A stretch of 33,033 nt of DNA, from positions 1-33,033 of the forward strand of contig JAAUSA010000031.1 of the NCBI GenBank assembly GCA_012031975.1. Direction: 5' to 3'. A program made the translations under genes and the position numbers. The stretch is from Alkalinema sp. RU_4_3 (lineage in GTDB: Bacteria > Cyanobacteriota > Cyanobacteriia > Leptolyngbyales > Leptolyngbyaceae). Positions 9,145 through 17,370 of the stretch are shown here, in pieces (within the stretch, counting starts at the first letter, position 1; each line of letters begins with the position of its first letter). Below the pieces are notes generated by a model. The model was not told the DNA's origin, made no database searches, and saw only the letters and a program-made list of their open reading frames with translations.

Positions 9145-9567
9145 CTAAACCTTAACGTAGATGTCTTTCTCCTTGACCTGGGTGGGAAAGGTTTGGAGAG
9201 CTTCCTTGGCCGGGCCTTGGAGCACCTTCCCGTCGGCTCCAAAGGTGGACCCATGGCAGGGACAGACAAAGGCCTGGCGATCGCCGTTCCAATTGATGAT
9301 GCATTTCTGATGGGTGCAGGTGGCATTGATGGCGCGGTACTGGGTCTTGTCGTTGGGGTCCTGGACCAATAGAATGGGGTCTTTAGCAAAATAGTCCCGG
9401 AGTATGGCCCCCTTTGCTTCCTCAACTTCAAGGATTGAAGCAAATTTGGCAAACCCCTGGGGTTCAGAACTTTTTTTAGAACAGCCCGTGACCAGCGCGA
9501 TCAACTGACCGAAGCTGCCCCAGGCCAGCCAGGATAAAAATCGTTTGCGTTGCATAAAAGGAGACAT
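9145..9567 (-). CDS. Small Rieske [2Fe-2S] lipoprotein
   Basis: The 140-residue protein has an N-terminal export signal with a lipobox-like ALVTGC (Cys29). A compact Rieske domain follows, with CTHQKC (ligands C84 and H86, disulfide C89) and CPCHGS (ligands C102 and H105, disulfide C104), then FGADGKVLQGPA. It should be a membrane-anchored electron carrier. It is shorter than cytochrome b6f PetC and lacks that protein's long transmembrane helix and linker. It is the first gene of the minus arm, sharing the 279-bp intergenic region with nirA, and precedes the HEAT gene by 62 bp. A GAGGT ribosome site supports the ATG at 9567. The electron partner is unknown. Confidence 0.9.
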   Translation of the reverse strand: MSPFMQRKRFLSWLAWGSFGQLIALVTGCSKKSSEPQGFAKFASILEVEEAKGAILRDYFAKDPILLVQDPNDKTQYRAINATCTHQKCIINWNGDRQAFVCPCHGSTFGADGKVLQGPAKEALQTFPTQVKEKDIYVKV

Positions 9568-9638
9568 TAGCTATGACCTCAATAGTGGAGGAGTGCGTCG
9601 GGAAACGGAAGGGCGAGGCGAGGATTTGATGACTATTT

Positions 9639-9655
9639 TGCATAGGTTTGATGCA
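9639..9655. promoter_or_regulatory. Candidate NtcB (LysR-type) site in nirA promoter
   Basis: TGCA at 9639-9642 and TGCA at 9652-9655 are separated by nine bases, and the site contains a T-N11-A spacing (9639 to 9651) typical of LysR boxes. It lies 25 bp upstream of the NtcA box, where NtcB elements sit in other cyanobacteria. The spacing between TGCA blocks differs from the element I recall for Synechococcus, so this is tentative. Confidence 0.4.
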
Positions 9656-9680
9656 TAATCTTCCAGTCTGTCAATATTCT

Positions 9681-9722
9681 GTAACTTTGAATACGAATCC
9701 CCACTTGGATCTCACCTAATTT
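9681..9722 (+). promoter_or_regulatory. NtcA-activated promoter of nirA operon
   Basis: GTA at 9681-9683, eight bases, and TAC at 9692-9694 form a perfect NtcA box. Twenty-two bases later TAATTT (9717-9722) matches the TAN3T -10 element. This is the canonical class II NtcA-dependent arrangement, in which the box replaces the -35 element. Transcription would start near 9729, giving a leader of roughly 118 nt before the nirA ATG. The palindromic box might also serve the Rieske arm, but the minus-strand -10 is poor. Confidence 0.9.
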
Positions 9723-9761
9723 GACACTACGGAAATCAGATAACACAAACTTCCTGCGTAA

Positions 9762-9776
9762 GTCTTGACCCAAGAC
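9762..9776 (+). promoter_or_regulatory. Small hairpin in nirA leader
   Basis: GTCTTG (9762-9767) and CAAGAC (9771-9776) are perfect inverted repeats around ACC, inside the predicted nirA 5' untranslated leader. No T-tract follows, so it is not a terminator as it stands. Confidence 0.45.
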
Positions 9777-9801
9777 CCCATTCTGTCGCTCAATTGTTGT
9801 T

Positions 9802-9827
9802 CTTGACGGCACACCTTGACGGCACAC
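9802..9827 (+). repeat. Perfect 13-bp tandem duplication in nirA leader
   Basis: CTTGACGGCACAC occurs twice head-to-tail (9802-9814 and 9815-9827), followed by a degenerate third GGCACA. The repeat ends 19 bp before the nirA start codon. Each unit contains TTGACGGC. Confidence 0.95.
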
Positions 9828-9846
9828 ATAGGCACAACTCTTTCTT

Positions 9847-11708
9847 ATGACAAGCACCATGCCAGCAGCGGAAAAGCTGAATAAGTTTGAAAAATTTAAG
9901 GCGGAAAAGGACGGTCTGGCGGTTAAGGCGGAACTGGAGCATTTTGCGCAGATTGGCTGGGAGGCCATGGATGAGACCGATCGCGTCCACCGTTTGAAGT
10001 GGCTGGGTATCTTCTTCCGCCCGGTGCACCCTGGTCGGTTTATGGTGCGGTTGCGGCTGCCGAGCGGGATTATGACCAGTGCGCAGTCGCGGGTCCTGGG
10101 GGAAGTGATTCAGCGCTACGGCGAGGATGGCTGCGGGGACATTACGACCCGCCAAAATATTCAGTTGCGTGGGGTGCGTCTGGAGGATGTGCCGGAGATG
10201 TTCCGGCGCTTTGAAACCGTGGGGCTGACGGCGGTCCAGTCCGGCATGGACAATGTGCGCAACATTACGGCTTCCCCGGTGTCGGGCATTGATGGGGCGG
10301 AGCTGATTGATACGCGCGAGTTGGTGCAGCAGGTGCAGGACTTGATTACCAGCAATGGCCAGGGAAATCCTAAATTTACCAATTTGCCCCGGAAATTTAA
10401 TATTGCGATCGGTGGCTGTCCGGATAATTCTATTCATGCGGAGATTAACGACATTGCCTTTGTGCCGGCCTTTCGGGACGAGGTGATTGGCTTCAATGTC
10501 GTCGTGGGTGGTTTTTTCTCCGCTCGCGGATCGCCCCGGCGGTGCCCCTGAATGTCTGGGTGAGTCCGGAGCAGGTGGTGGACTTCTGCGATGCGCTGCT
10601 GGTGGTGTTCCGTGACAACGGACCTCGGGCCAATCGCCAGAAGTCCCGCCTGATGTGGCTGATCGATGAGTGGGGCATTGAGAGACTGCGCAGTGAAGTG
10701 GAAGCGCAGATGGGCCAGGCGCTGTTTCCAGCCTCGGCTAAGGATGAGGTGAATTGGGCGAAACGCGATCACCTGGGCGTCTATCCCCAAAAGCAGCAGG
10801 GCCTGAACTATGTGGGGCTGCATGTGCCCGCAGGTCGCCTGTTTGCGGAGGACTTCATGGAGTTGGCCCGCTTGGCGGAGGTTTACGGCAGTGGCGAGAT
10901 GCGGCTGACGGTGGAGCAGAACGTGATTGTGGTGAATGTGCCGGATTCGCGGCTAGACCTGATGCTCTCCGACAGCCTGCTCCAGAAGTTCCCGGCGAAC
11001 CCTGGCAACCTGGAGCGGGGCATGGTCTCCTGCACCGGGGCCGAGTTCTGCAACTTTGCCATGATTGATACCAAGAACCGGGCGATCGCCATGGCAAAGG
11101 AGCTGGAAGCCGAAATGGACTGCCCCACCCCGGTGCGCTTCCACTGGACGGGCTGCCCCAATTCCTGCGGCCAGCCCCAGGTGGCAGACATTGGCTTCAT
11201 GGGTACCAAGGCCAAGAAGAACGGCAAGACCGTGGAAGCCGTGGACATTTTCACCGGAGGCCGGGTCGGCAAGGATGCCCACCTTGGCACCAAGACCCAC
11301 AAAGGGATCCCCTGCGAAGACCTCAAGCCTTTCTTACGCAAGATGCTGATCGAGGACTTCGGGGCGAGGATTCGCCCAGGGGTGGTGATTGAAGATATTC
11401 CCCAGGAAGAAGAGACGAACGCAGCACCGACACAAGCTGCGACGCCTGCGGTGGCGGTATTTGCCACCTCTGGGAAGGAGGTTTCCTGCACATCCGAGGA
11501 CTTGCTTCTGGATGTGGCAGAGAAAGCGGGGCTTGCCCTGGACAGCAGCTGTCGATCGGGCAGCTGTGGCACCTGTAAGCGCAAGCTTATGGAGGGGTCC
11601 GTCAGCTATGACGGCACACCTAGCGCCCTATCGGCGGACGAGGCTGCGGCAGGTTATATCCTGACCTGCTCCGCTCGGCCCGTTGGGCGAGTTGTGATTG
11701 AGGCTTAG
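9847..11708 (+). CDS. nirA: Ferredoxin-nitrite reductase with C-terminal [2Fe-2S] domain, apparent frameshift
   Basis: It catalyses six-electron reduction of nitrite to ammonium. The N-terminal half (from ATG 9847) includes GDITTRQNIQLRG. The siroheme/[4Fe-4S] cysteines are in CTGAEFC (about residues 395-401) and GCPNSC (about 436-440). A variable linker is followed by a plant-type ferredoxin domain with CRSGSCGTC near residues 568-576 and a fourth cysteine in ILTCSARP. After FFSA at 10522-10524 the frame is lost. One base missing within 10525-10529 restores ARRIAPAVPLNVWV and an intact protein of about 620 residues. Plectonema boryanum NirA has the same kind of C-terminal extension. It is the first gene of the NtcA-controlled nirA-nrtABCD arm. 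Confidence 0.92.
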
Positions 11709-11721
11709 GGGGCTAGCCCCC
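11708..11721. other. Perfect GC palindrome after nirA
   Basis: GGGGGCTAGCCCCC begins on the last base of the nirA stop codon. There is no T-tract on either side, so I do not call it an intrinsic terminator. It could slow exonucleases or ribosome-free RNA at the nirA-nrtA junction. Confidence 0.5.
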
Positions 11722-11914
11722 CAAGGCCTGAGTGACAACGGTGGTTTATACCAGTCAAGTGCATCAGTAGGCGGCCTAAATTTGAGCGATCAAGCTTTGT
11801 GCTAACTGCTAGGCAATCTTTCATGATCGATCGGGCCGACAACCCACGTTGGCCCAGAAATCACAATCATCAAGCTCGATTTCCTCTAATTATTCATCGG
11901 ACAACGGAACGCTA

Positions 11915-13234
11915 ATGACGAATTTTTCTCGACGTAAGTTCATTTTTACAATGGGCGCGACAGCCGCTGGTACCCTGCTGGTGAATGGCTGTTCTAACTC
12001 CAGCCCGACGGCGACCCCTAGCGCTAGCAGCAGCAGTGCTCCGGCGGTCAGCAGTGGCACGATGGACACCCCGGAAGTGACCAGTGCAAAGCTTGGCTTT
12101 ATTGCCCTGACGGACAGTGCACCTTTGATCATTGCGCTGGAAAAGAAACTGTTTGAAAAGTACGGCATGAAGGATGTCACGGTCGGCAAACAGACCTCCT
12201 GGGCCACAACGCGCGACAACTTGGAGCTGGGCGGCGAAAAAGGCGGGATTGATGGGGCGCATATTCTCTCTCCTATCCCCTACCTGATGTCCGCTGGGAA
12301 AATTACGAAGGCTAACACCCCGATTCCCATGTACATCCTGGCTCGTTTGAATACCAATGGTCAGGGGATTTCTATTTCCAGCGAATATGCCGACCTGAAG
12401 TTTGAAGCGAAAGCTGAAAAGCTGAAGGCTAAGGTGGACGAGAAGAAGGCTAGCGGTAACAAGTTCAAATGTGCCGTCACCTTCCCCGGCGGTACCCACG
12501 ACCTGTGGATGCGCTACTGGCTCGCCGCCAACGGTGTGAATCCCGACGAAGATGTGGAAATCGTCGTGATCCCACCGCCCCAGATGGTGGCCAACATGGA
12601 AACTAAGACCATGGACGCCTTCTGTGTGGGTGAACCTTGGAACCAGCGTTTGGTCTCCAAGAAACTGGGTTACAACGCGCTGACCACGGGCGAATTGTGG
12701 AAGAGCCACCCAGAAAAAGCCTTCTCGGTCCGGGCGGACTGGGCCGATAAGAATCCTAAGGCAGCAAAAGCCCTTCTGATGGCGGTCTTGGAAGCGCAGA
12801 TGTGGTGCGACCAAGATGCCAACAAAGCCGAGATGTGCGAAATCGTCTCTGCAGATAAGTACATCAAAGCGCCAGCTGCAGATATCCTGGGTCGGATGAA
12901 GGGTGATTTTGACTTTGGTACGGGCCGTACCTTGACGGGCAGCCCCCTGAAGATGAACTTCTGGGCCGAGAATGCTTCCTACCCCTTCAAGAGCCATGAC
13001 AAGTGGTTCGTCACCGAGAACATCCGCTGGGGCAAATTTGCTGAGTCGGATCTGGCCATGGTGGACAAGGTCAACCGTTCCGATCTCTGGAAGGCAGCAG
13101 CAGAAGCCATCGGTCAGAAGGCAGCCATTCCTGCTAAGGACGATCGCGGTGTCGAAGAATTCTTCGATGGCGTCAAGTTCGATGGGGCTAATCCCAAGGC
13201 CTACCTGGACAGCCTAAAGATTAAGAAGGCATAA
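11915..13234 (+). CDS. nrtA: Nitrate/nitrite-binding lipoprotein of the ABC transporter
   Basis: The start is the ATG at 11915, not the upstream TTG at 11849, because it opens with MTNFSRRKFIFTMGA, a twin-arginine-type export signal followed by the lipobox LVNGC (Cys26). The mature part follows a Ser/Thr/Ala-rich linker and contains KLGFIALTDSAPLIIALE, GAHILSPIPYLMSAGK and FCVGEPWNQRLV, typical of NrtA. The 439 residues agree with known NrtA proteins. It captures nitrate and nitrite outside the inner membrane for NrtB. The gene follows nirA by 206 bp and is followed by a long stem-loop before nrtB. Confidence 0.96.
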   Translation: MTNFSRRKFIFTMGATAAGTLLVNGCSNSSPTATPSASSSSAPAVSSGTMDTPEVTSAKLGFIALTDSAPLIIALEKKLFEKYGMKDVTVGKQTSWATTRDNLELGGEKGGIDGAHILSPIPYLMSAGKITKANTPIPMYILARLNTNGQGISISSEYADLKFEAKAEKLKAKVDEKKASGNKFKCAVTFPGGTHDLWMRYWLAANGVNPDEDVEIVVIPPPQMVANMETKTMDAFCVGEPWNQRLVSKKLGYNALTTGELWKSHPEKAFSVRADWADKNPKAAKALLMAVLEAQMWCDQDANKAEMCEIVSADKYIKAPAADILGRMKGDFDFGTGRTLTGSPLKMNFWAENASYPFKSHDKWFVTENIRWGKFAESDLAMVDKVNRSDLWKAAAEAIGQKAAIPAKDDRGVEEFFDGVKFDGANPKAYLDSLKIKKA

Positions 13235-13247
13235 ACAGGTTTGAAAT

Positions 13248-13305
13248 GGACGGTTTTTAAGGCGTAAGTTTCCATACTGGAGGGCTCCAGCCTTAAAGAC
13301 TGTCC
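13248..13305 (+). promoter_or_regulatory. Long stem-loop between nrtA and nrtB
   Basis: The 16-base arms at 13248-13263 and 13290-13305 pair completely if two G-U pairs are allowed. The 26-base loop contains a second inverted repeat, CTGGAG-GG-CTCCAG (13277-13290). No T-tract follows directly. In operons that begin with an abundant binding protein, such structures often stabilise the upstream mRNA and reduce expression of the membrane genes. That role is inferred here. Confidence 0.7.
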
Positions 13306-13358
13306 GATCGGTTGATTTAAGTTTTTACGATTTTCACTACTCACCGAGACATAGGACT

Positions 13359-14203
13359 ATGACAGTTAACACCCCGGCCCGCGTGCGATCGAATGAGCGC
13401 AGACTCAATCCCCCGCACAATTGGTGATGAAGTATCGGTTCATTTTGGCGCCGATTATCTGTACGGGTTTAGTTTTGCTGGTCTGGCAATTGATTTTCGC
13501 GGCACCGACGGCGAAGATGCCGACGCCCTCTGAGGTGACGATGCAATTGGAATTGGCGGGTTCCTTTGCGAAAATGATGAATCCCTTTGAAGACGGCAGC
13601 ATTGCCAAAAATATTTTGATTAGTTTGCAGCGGGTGGCGATCGGCTATACGCTAGCGGCCATCTTCGGGATTGGGTTCGGGGTGTTGATTGGGGTGAGTC
13701 CGTTTTTGCGATCGGGCTTTGACCCGATGGTGCAGGTGTTGCGGACGATTCCGCCCTTGGCTTGGCTGCCGCTGGCGTTGGCGATGTTCCAGGAAAATAA
13801 CGCAGCGGCTTTGTTTTTGATTTTTGTTACGTCGATCTGGCCGATCTTGATCAACACGGCGGTGGGGGTCCAGCAGATTCCCAAGGACTACACCAATGTG
13901 TCGCGGGTGCTGCGTTTGTCGGGGAGTGATTATTTCTTCAATATTTTGATTCCTTCGACCGTGCCCTATATCTTCACGGGTCTGCGAATTGGGATTGGTC
14001 TGGCCTGGCTGGCTATTGTGGCGGCGGAAATGCTCAAGTCGGATGGCGGCGGCATTGGCTTCTACATTTGGGATGCCTACAATGCGGGCAATGACGAAAG
14101 CATGAGCCAAATTATTCTGGCAGTGTTGTTTGTGGGTTTAGTGGGGTTGTGTCTCGATCGGTTGGTGGGGTTCATCGGCAGCAAGATTGTTTCGGAGCAA
14201 TAG
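13359..14203 (+). CDS. nrtB: Nitrate ABC transporter permease, apparent frameshift near N-terminus
   Basis: The main frame, open from TTG 13421, encodes an inner-membrane permease with a first helix YRFILAPIICTGLVLLVWQL, further helices, and the loop segment VPKDYTNVSRVLRLSGSDYF that contacts the ATPases. Just upstream an ATG at 13359 starts MTVNTPARVRSNERRLNPPH and NW, then hits TGA at 13425. This resembles the usual soluble NrtB N-terminus. Adding one G near 13423-13425 joins NW-VMKYRF in frame, giving about 281 residues, the family length. I therefore annotate from 13359. If the sequence is correct, translation would have to start at TTG 13421, GTG 13424 or ATG 13427. It precedes nrtC by 48 bp. 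Confidence 0.88.
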
Positions 14204-14251
14204 ATTCGCCAGGATTCATCACTCATCTCAAACCACCTCAAGGAAAGTCCT

Positions 14252-16306
14252 ATGTCTGTTTTTGTAGAAATCGATCACGTTGATAAGGTGTTCCCACTGG
14301 CCAATGGCGGGAAATATATTGCGCTCAAGGGAATTGAGCTGAAGCTGAAGGAAGGAGAATTTGTCTCCTTGATTGGTCACTCGGGCTGTGGTAAATCCAC
14401 CCTGCTGAATATTGTGGCGGGGTTTGACAGGGCTACCAGTGGTGGTGTGGTGCTGGAGGGTCGTGAAATTGAGTCGCCTGGCCCCGATCGCATGATGGTG
14501 TTCCAAAACTATTCGCTATTGCCCTGGCTGACCGTGCGGCAAAACATTGCCCTGGCGGTCAATCGGGTGATGAAGGATCTGCCCTACGAGGAGCGATCGG
14601 CCCTGATCGATAAGAATATTGAGTTGGTGGGACTGACCCAGGCGGCGGACAAGAAGCCGGGCCAGCTCTCCGGGGGGATGAAACAGCGGACGGCGATCGC
14701 CCGCGCCCTGGCGATTCGCCCGAAGATGCTGCTTTTAGATGAGCCCTTCGGAGCCCTTGATGCTCTGACCCGTGGGAATTTGCAGGAACAGTTGATGCAG
14801 ATTTGCCAGGATACGGGCATGACTTGCATGATGGTCACCCATGATGTGGATGAGGCCCTGCTGCTGAGCGATCGCGTCGTCATGCTGACCAATGGCCCCG
14901 AGGCCCACATCGGCCAAATTCTGGAGGTGGATATTCCCCGCCCCCGTCGCCGGATGGAGGTGGTGAAGAACGATCGCTACTATGATCTGCGCAATCAGAT
15001 GATCTACTTCCTCAACCAGCAGAAGAGAGACAAGCGCCGTAAGGCGGCCAAAACCCCTGCCGTGGCGGCATCCCGTCCGGTGATTCCAGCGGCGGTGGCA
15101 GTGCGTACCGTGGAGAAGAAGACTGTCACCCTAGGTTTTGTGGGGACCACCGATGCGGCTCCGCTAATGGTGGCGCAGCAGCAGGGGTTGTTCAAGAAGT
15201 ATGGCCTAGAAGATGTGGTGTTGCAGCGGGAGCATAGCTGGCAGGCCGTGGCCGATCGCCTAGTTGGCGGCCAGTTGGATGCGGCCCAGCTCCTGGCGGG
15301 CATGCCCCTGGCGATCACCCTTGGTGCCAGCGGCCATACCCAGGACCATGTGGTCACCTCCATGGTGCTATCCCGCAACGGCAATGCGATCACCCTGAGC
15401 AACCGCTTTAAGGAAATGGGGGTGACCAGCCTGGCGGGTCTGAAGGAACAGATTCAAGGCACGCCCGATCGGCCCCATGTGTTCGGGGTGGTGGATGAGG
15501 CTTCGATGGGGGCGCTGCTGCTGCGCTATTGGCTGGCTTCGGGGGGACTTGATCCGGAGCGCGATCTGAGCTTTAAGGTAATGAATTCCTCTTCGATGCC
15601 GAGTCGCCTGCAGGCGGGGGAAGTGGAGGGCTATCTGGCGGCGGAGCCTTGGAATATGGCAGCGGTCAAGGCCGGGACAGGCTTCGTGGCGGCGACGGAT
15701 TTGGAGATCTGGAACGGCCACCAAAACAAGGTGCTGGGCGTGACCAATCGCTGGGCCGAGGCGAACCCTGAGATCCATCAGGCGATTCTGAAGGCCTTGA
15801 TTGAGGCCTGCGAATATTGTGACGATCCGCGTAACCGGGATGCGGTGGTGCAGCTGGTGTCCTCTTACCTGGAGTGCGATCCGGAGCAAATTAAGCCAGG
15901 GTTTTCGGCGGCCTACGATCGCGGCCTCGGCCAAGGTCCTGAGCAGTTGGTTCGGTTCAATCGGTTCTATTCGGACCAGTCTACCTGTCCAAGGCGTCAG
16001 GAGGCCCTGTGGATTCTGACACAGTTGGCGCGCTGGGGGATTACGGCGTTTCCGAAGAATTGGGTGGAGGTGCTCGATCGCACCTATCGTCTAGACTGGT
16101 ATGGGGAGGCGGCTAGGGCGCTGGGTATTCCTGATGCGGAGCCGGATCGGATGCCGGTTAGGCTGTTTGATGGGCTGGTGTTTAATCCTGATGATCCGTT
16201 GAAGCATCTTGATGGGATGGCGATTCGTCAGGCCAAGATTGCGGTGGCGGAGGTTGATCTTGATGCTTTGGGTGTGCCGATGACTGGTCTGAAGGTGGTG
16301 GCTTAG
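14252..16306 (+). CDS. nrtC: Nitrate ABC transporter ATPase fused to NrtA-like regulatory domain
   Basis: The 684-residue protein has an N-terminal ABC ATPase (about 1-255: Walker A GHSGCGKST, signature LSGGMKQR, Walker B MLLLDEPFG, switch VTHDVDEA), a charged linker near 258-285, and a C-terminal domain resembling NrtA (VTLGFVGTTDAAPLMVAQQQ, LLRYWLASGG, GYLAAEPWN). This two-domain form is normal for cyanobacterial NrtC. The C-terminal domain mediates inhibition of transport by ammonium in Synechococcus. An AAGGAAAG ribosome site precedes ATG 14252. No frameshift is visible over 2 kb. Confidence 0.96.
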   Translation: MSVFVEIDHVDKVFPLANGGKYIALKGIELKLKEGEFVSLIGHSGCGKSTLLNIVAGFDRATSGGVVLEGREIESPGPDRMMVFQNYSLLPWLTVRQNIALAVNRVMKDLPYEERSALIDKNIELVGLTQAADKKPGQLSGGMKQRTAIARALAIRPKMLLLDEPFGALDALTRGNLQEQLMQICQDTGMTCMMVTHDVDEALLLSDRVVMLTNGPEAHIGQILEVDIPRPRRRMEVVKNDRYYDLRNQMIYFLNQQKRDKRRKAAKTPAVAASRPVIPAAVAVRTVEKKTVTLGFVGTTDAAPLMVAQQQGLFKKYGLEDVVLQREHSWQAVADRLVGGQLDAAQLLAGMPLAITLGASGHTQDHVVTSMVLSRNGNAITLSNRFKEMGVTSLAGLKEQIQGTPDRPHVFGVVDEASMGALLLRYWLASGGLDPERDLSFKVMNSSSMPSRLQAGEVEGYLAAEPWNMAAVKAGTGFVAATDLEIWNGHQNKVLGVTNRWAEANPEIHQAILKALIEACEYCDDPRNRDAVVQLVSSYLECDPEQIKPGFSAAYDRGLGQGPEQLVRFNRFYSDQSTCPRRQEALWILTQLARWGITAFPKNWVEVLDRTYRLDWYGEAARALGIPDAEPDRMPVRLFDGLVFNPDDPLKHLDGMAIRQAKIAVAEVDLDALGVPMTGLKVVA

Positions 16307-16337
16307 GCCTTGGTGTTGATTGTATGTGCTGAGACAA

Positions 16338-16360
16338 GGGCGTGGGCACCACGCCCCTAC
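16338..16360. repeat. Interspersed palindromic repeat, copy 1 (nrtC-nrtD spacer)
   Basis: GGGCGTGG-GCA-CCACGCCC (16338-16356) is a perfect 8-bp stem with a 3-base loop. It is flanked by CTAC, so on the minus strand it begins GTAGGGGCG like the other copies at 19105, 29682 and 29758. Confidence 0.8.
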
Positions 16361-16386
16361 ATCGTTTAACCTGGAACCCTGAAATT

Positions 16387-17214
16387 ATGCAAACACTGAC
16401 ATCGCTGAATAAATCTGGAAATCAGGCTGTGCCCTTTCTGAAAATTGAGGGTTTGACTAAGGTCTATCCGACGCCTAAGGGTCCCTATAAGGTGCTTGAT
16501 GGCATTGATCTGACGGTTGCGGAGGGGGAATTTGTCTGTGTGATTGGCCATTCGGGCTGTGGCAAATCGACGCTGCTGGATATGGTCTCGGGGTTTAATA
16601 GCCCCACGGATGGCACGGTGCTCCTTCAGGGGAAGGCGATTACGCAGCCGGGTCCCGATCGCATGGTGGTGTTCCAAAACTACTGCCTTCTGCCTTGGAA
16701 GACGGTGTTTGAGAATGTCTATCTGGCGGTGAATTCGGTGTACCCGGAGAAGTCTACCGGCGAGAAGAAGGAAATCGTCCGCGAACACCTGCATATGGTG
16801 GGCCTGGATGAGGCGGCCAATAAGAAGCCGGGCCAGATTTCGGGGGGGATGAAGCAGCGGGTGTCGATCGCCCGCGCCCTGGCCATTCGTCCTGAGGTAT
16901 TAATCCTGGATGAACCCTTTGGGGCGCTGGATGCGATCACCAAGGAGGAACTCCAGGAGGAGCTGCTGCAAATCTGGGAAGATCACCGCATTACCGTGAT
17001 GATGATTACCCATGACATCGATGAGGCACTGTTTTTGGCCGATCGCATTGTGATGATGACCAATGGGCCTGAGGCCAAAATTGGCGAAATCATGACGGTG
17101 CCCTTCGATCGGCCCAGGGTGCGGGAGGCCGTGATGGAAGATCCGCGCTATGTTCAGTTGCGGAATGAGGCGCTGGACTTCCTGTACAACAAGTTTGCCC
17201 ACAGGGACGACTAA
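16387..17214 (+). CDS. nrtD: Nitrate ABC transporter ATPase
   Basis: The 275-residue ATPase starts at ATG 16387 (MQTLTSLNKSGNQAVPF). A GTG at 16342 lies within a palindromic repeat and is rejected. It has Walker A GHSGCGKST, signature ISGGMKQR, Walker B VLILDEPFG and the switch ITHDIDEA. It pairs with NrtC as the second nucleotide-binding subunit and lacks the NrtA-like domain. Length equals that of known NrtD. The usual next gene, narB, is absent. Nothing resembling a terminator is clear in the 156 bp before the FHA gene. Confidence 0.96.
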   Translation: MQTLTSLNKSGNQAVPFLKIEGLTKVYPTPKGPYKVLDGIDLTVAEGEFVCVIGHSGCGKSTLLDMVSGFNSPTDGTVLLQGKAITQPGPDRMVVFQNYCLLPWKTVFENVYLAVNSVYPEKSTGEKKEIVREHLHMVGLDEAANKKPGQISGGMKQRVSIARALAIRPEVLILDEPFGALDAITKEELQEELLQIWEDHRITVMMITHDIDEALFLADRIVMMTNGPEAKIGEIMTVPFDRPRVREAVMEDPRYVQLRNEALDFLYNKFAHRDD

Positions 17215-17336
17215 GGCGAAATGTCCTGGGGCAAAACTCCGGGGGCCTTGACCCATTGGCGGCAAAAATCGTTACACTGGTTTGAGGTGTTGTACGGAAT
17301 CAATGCCTCACTTTGTGTAGATCATTTCAGGGGTGC

Positions 17337-17367
17337 AACTTCCAGATGGCCAAATCCTTAGGAAGTT
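17337..17367 (+). promoter_or_regulatory. Hairpin that could mask the ribosome site of the FHA gene
   Basis: AACTTCC (17337-17343) is the exact complement of GGAAGTT (17361-17367), with 17 bases between them. The second arm contains GGAAG, the likely Shine-Dalgarno sequence, 5 bases before ATG 17371. Confidence 0.4.
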
Positions 17368-17370
17368 CCC

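Noticed and set aside
10525-10551. Programmed ribosomal frameshifting in nirA and the other broken genes
   Set aside because: The break sites share no slippery heptamer, all need one extra base, and unrelated genes are affected; error is simpler.
11849-11914. Upstream TTG start for nrtA
   Set aside because: It would put 22 polar residues before the twin-arginine signal and lipobox.
11912-12997. Long open frame antisense to nrtA (361 codons)
   Set aside because: It mirrors the codon structure of nrtA and has no recognisable domain; the sense gene is certain.
14990-16306. NrtA-like C-terminal domain of NrtC as a novel fusion
   Set aside because: This is the normal, described form of cyanobacterial NrtC.
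16342-16386. Upstream GTG start for nrtD
   Set aside because: It lies inside an interspersed palindrome; ATG 16387 gives the family length.
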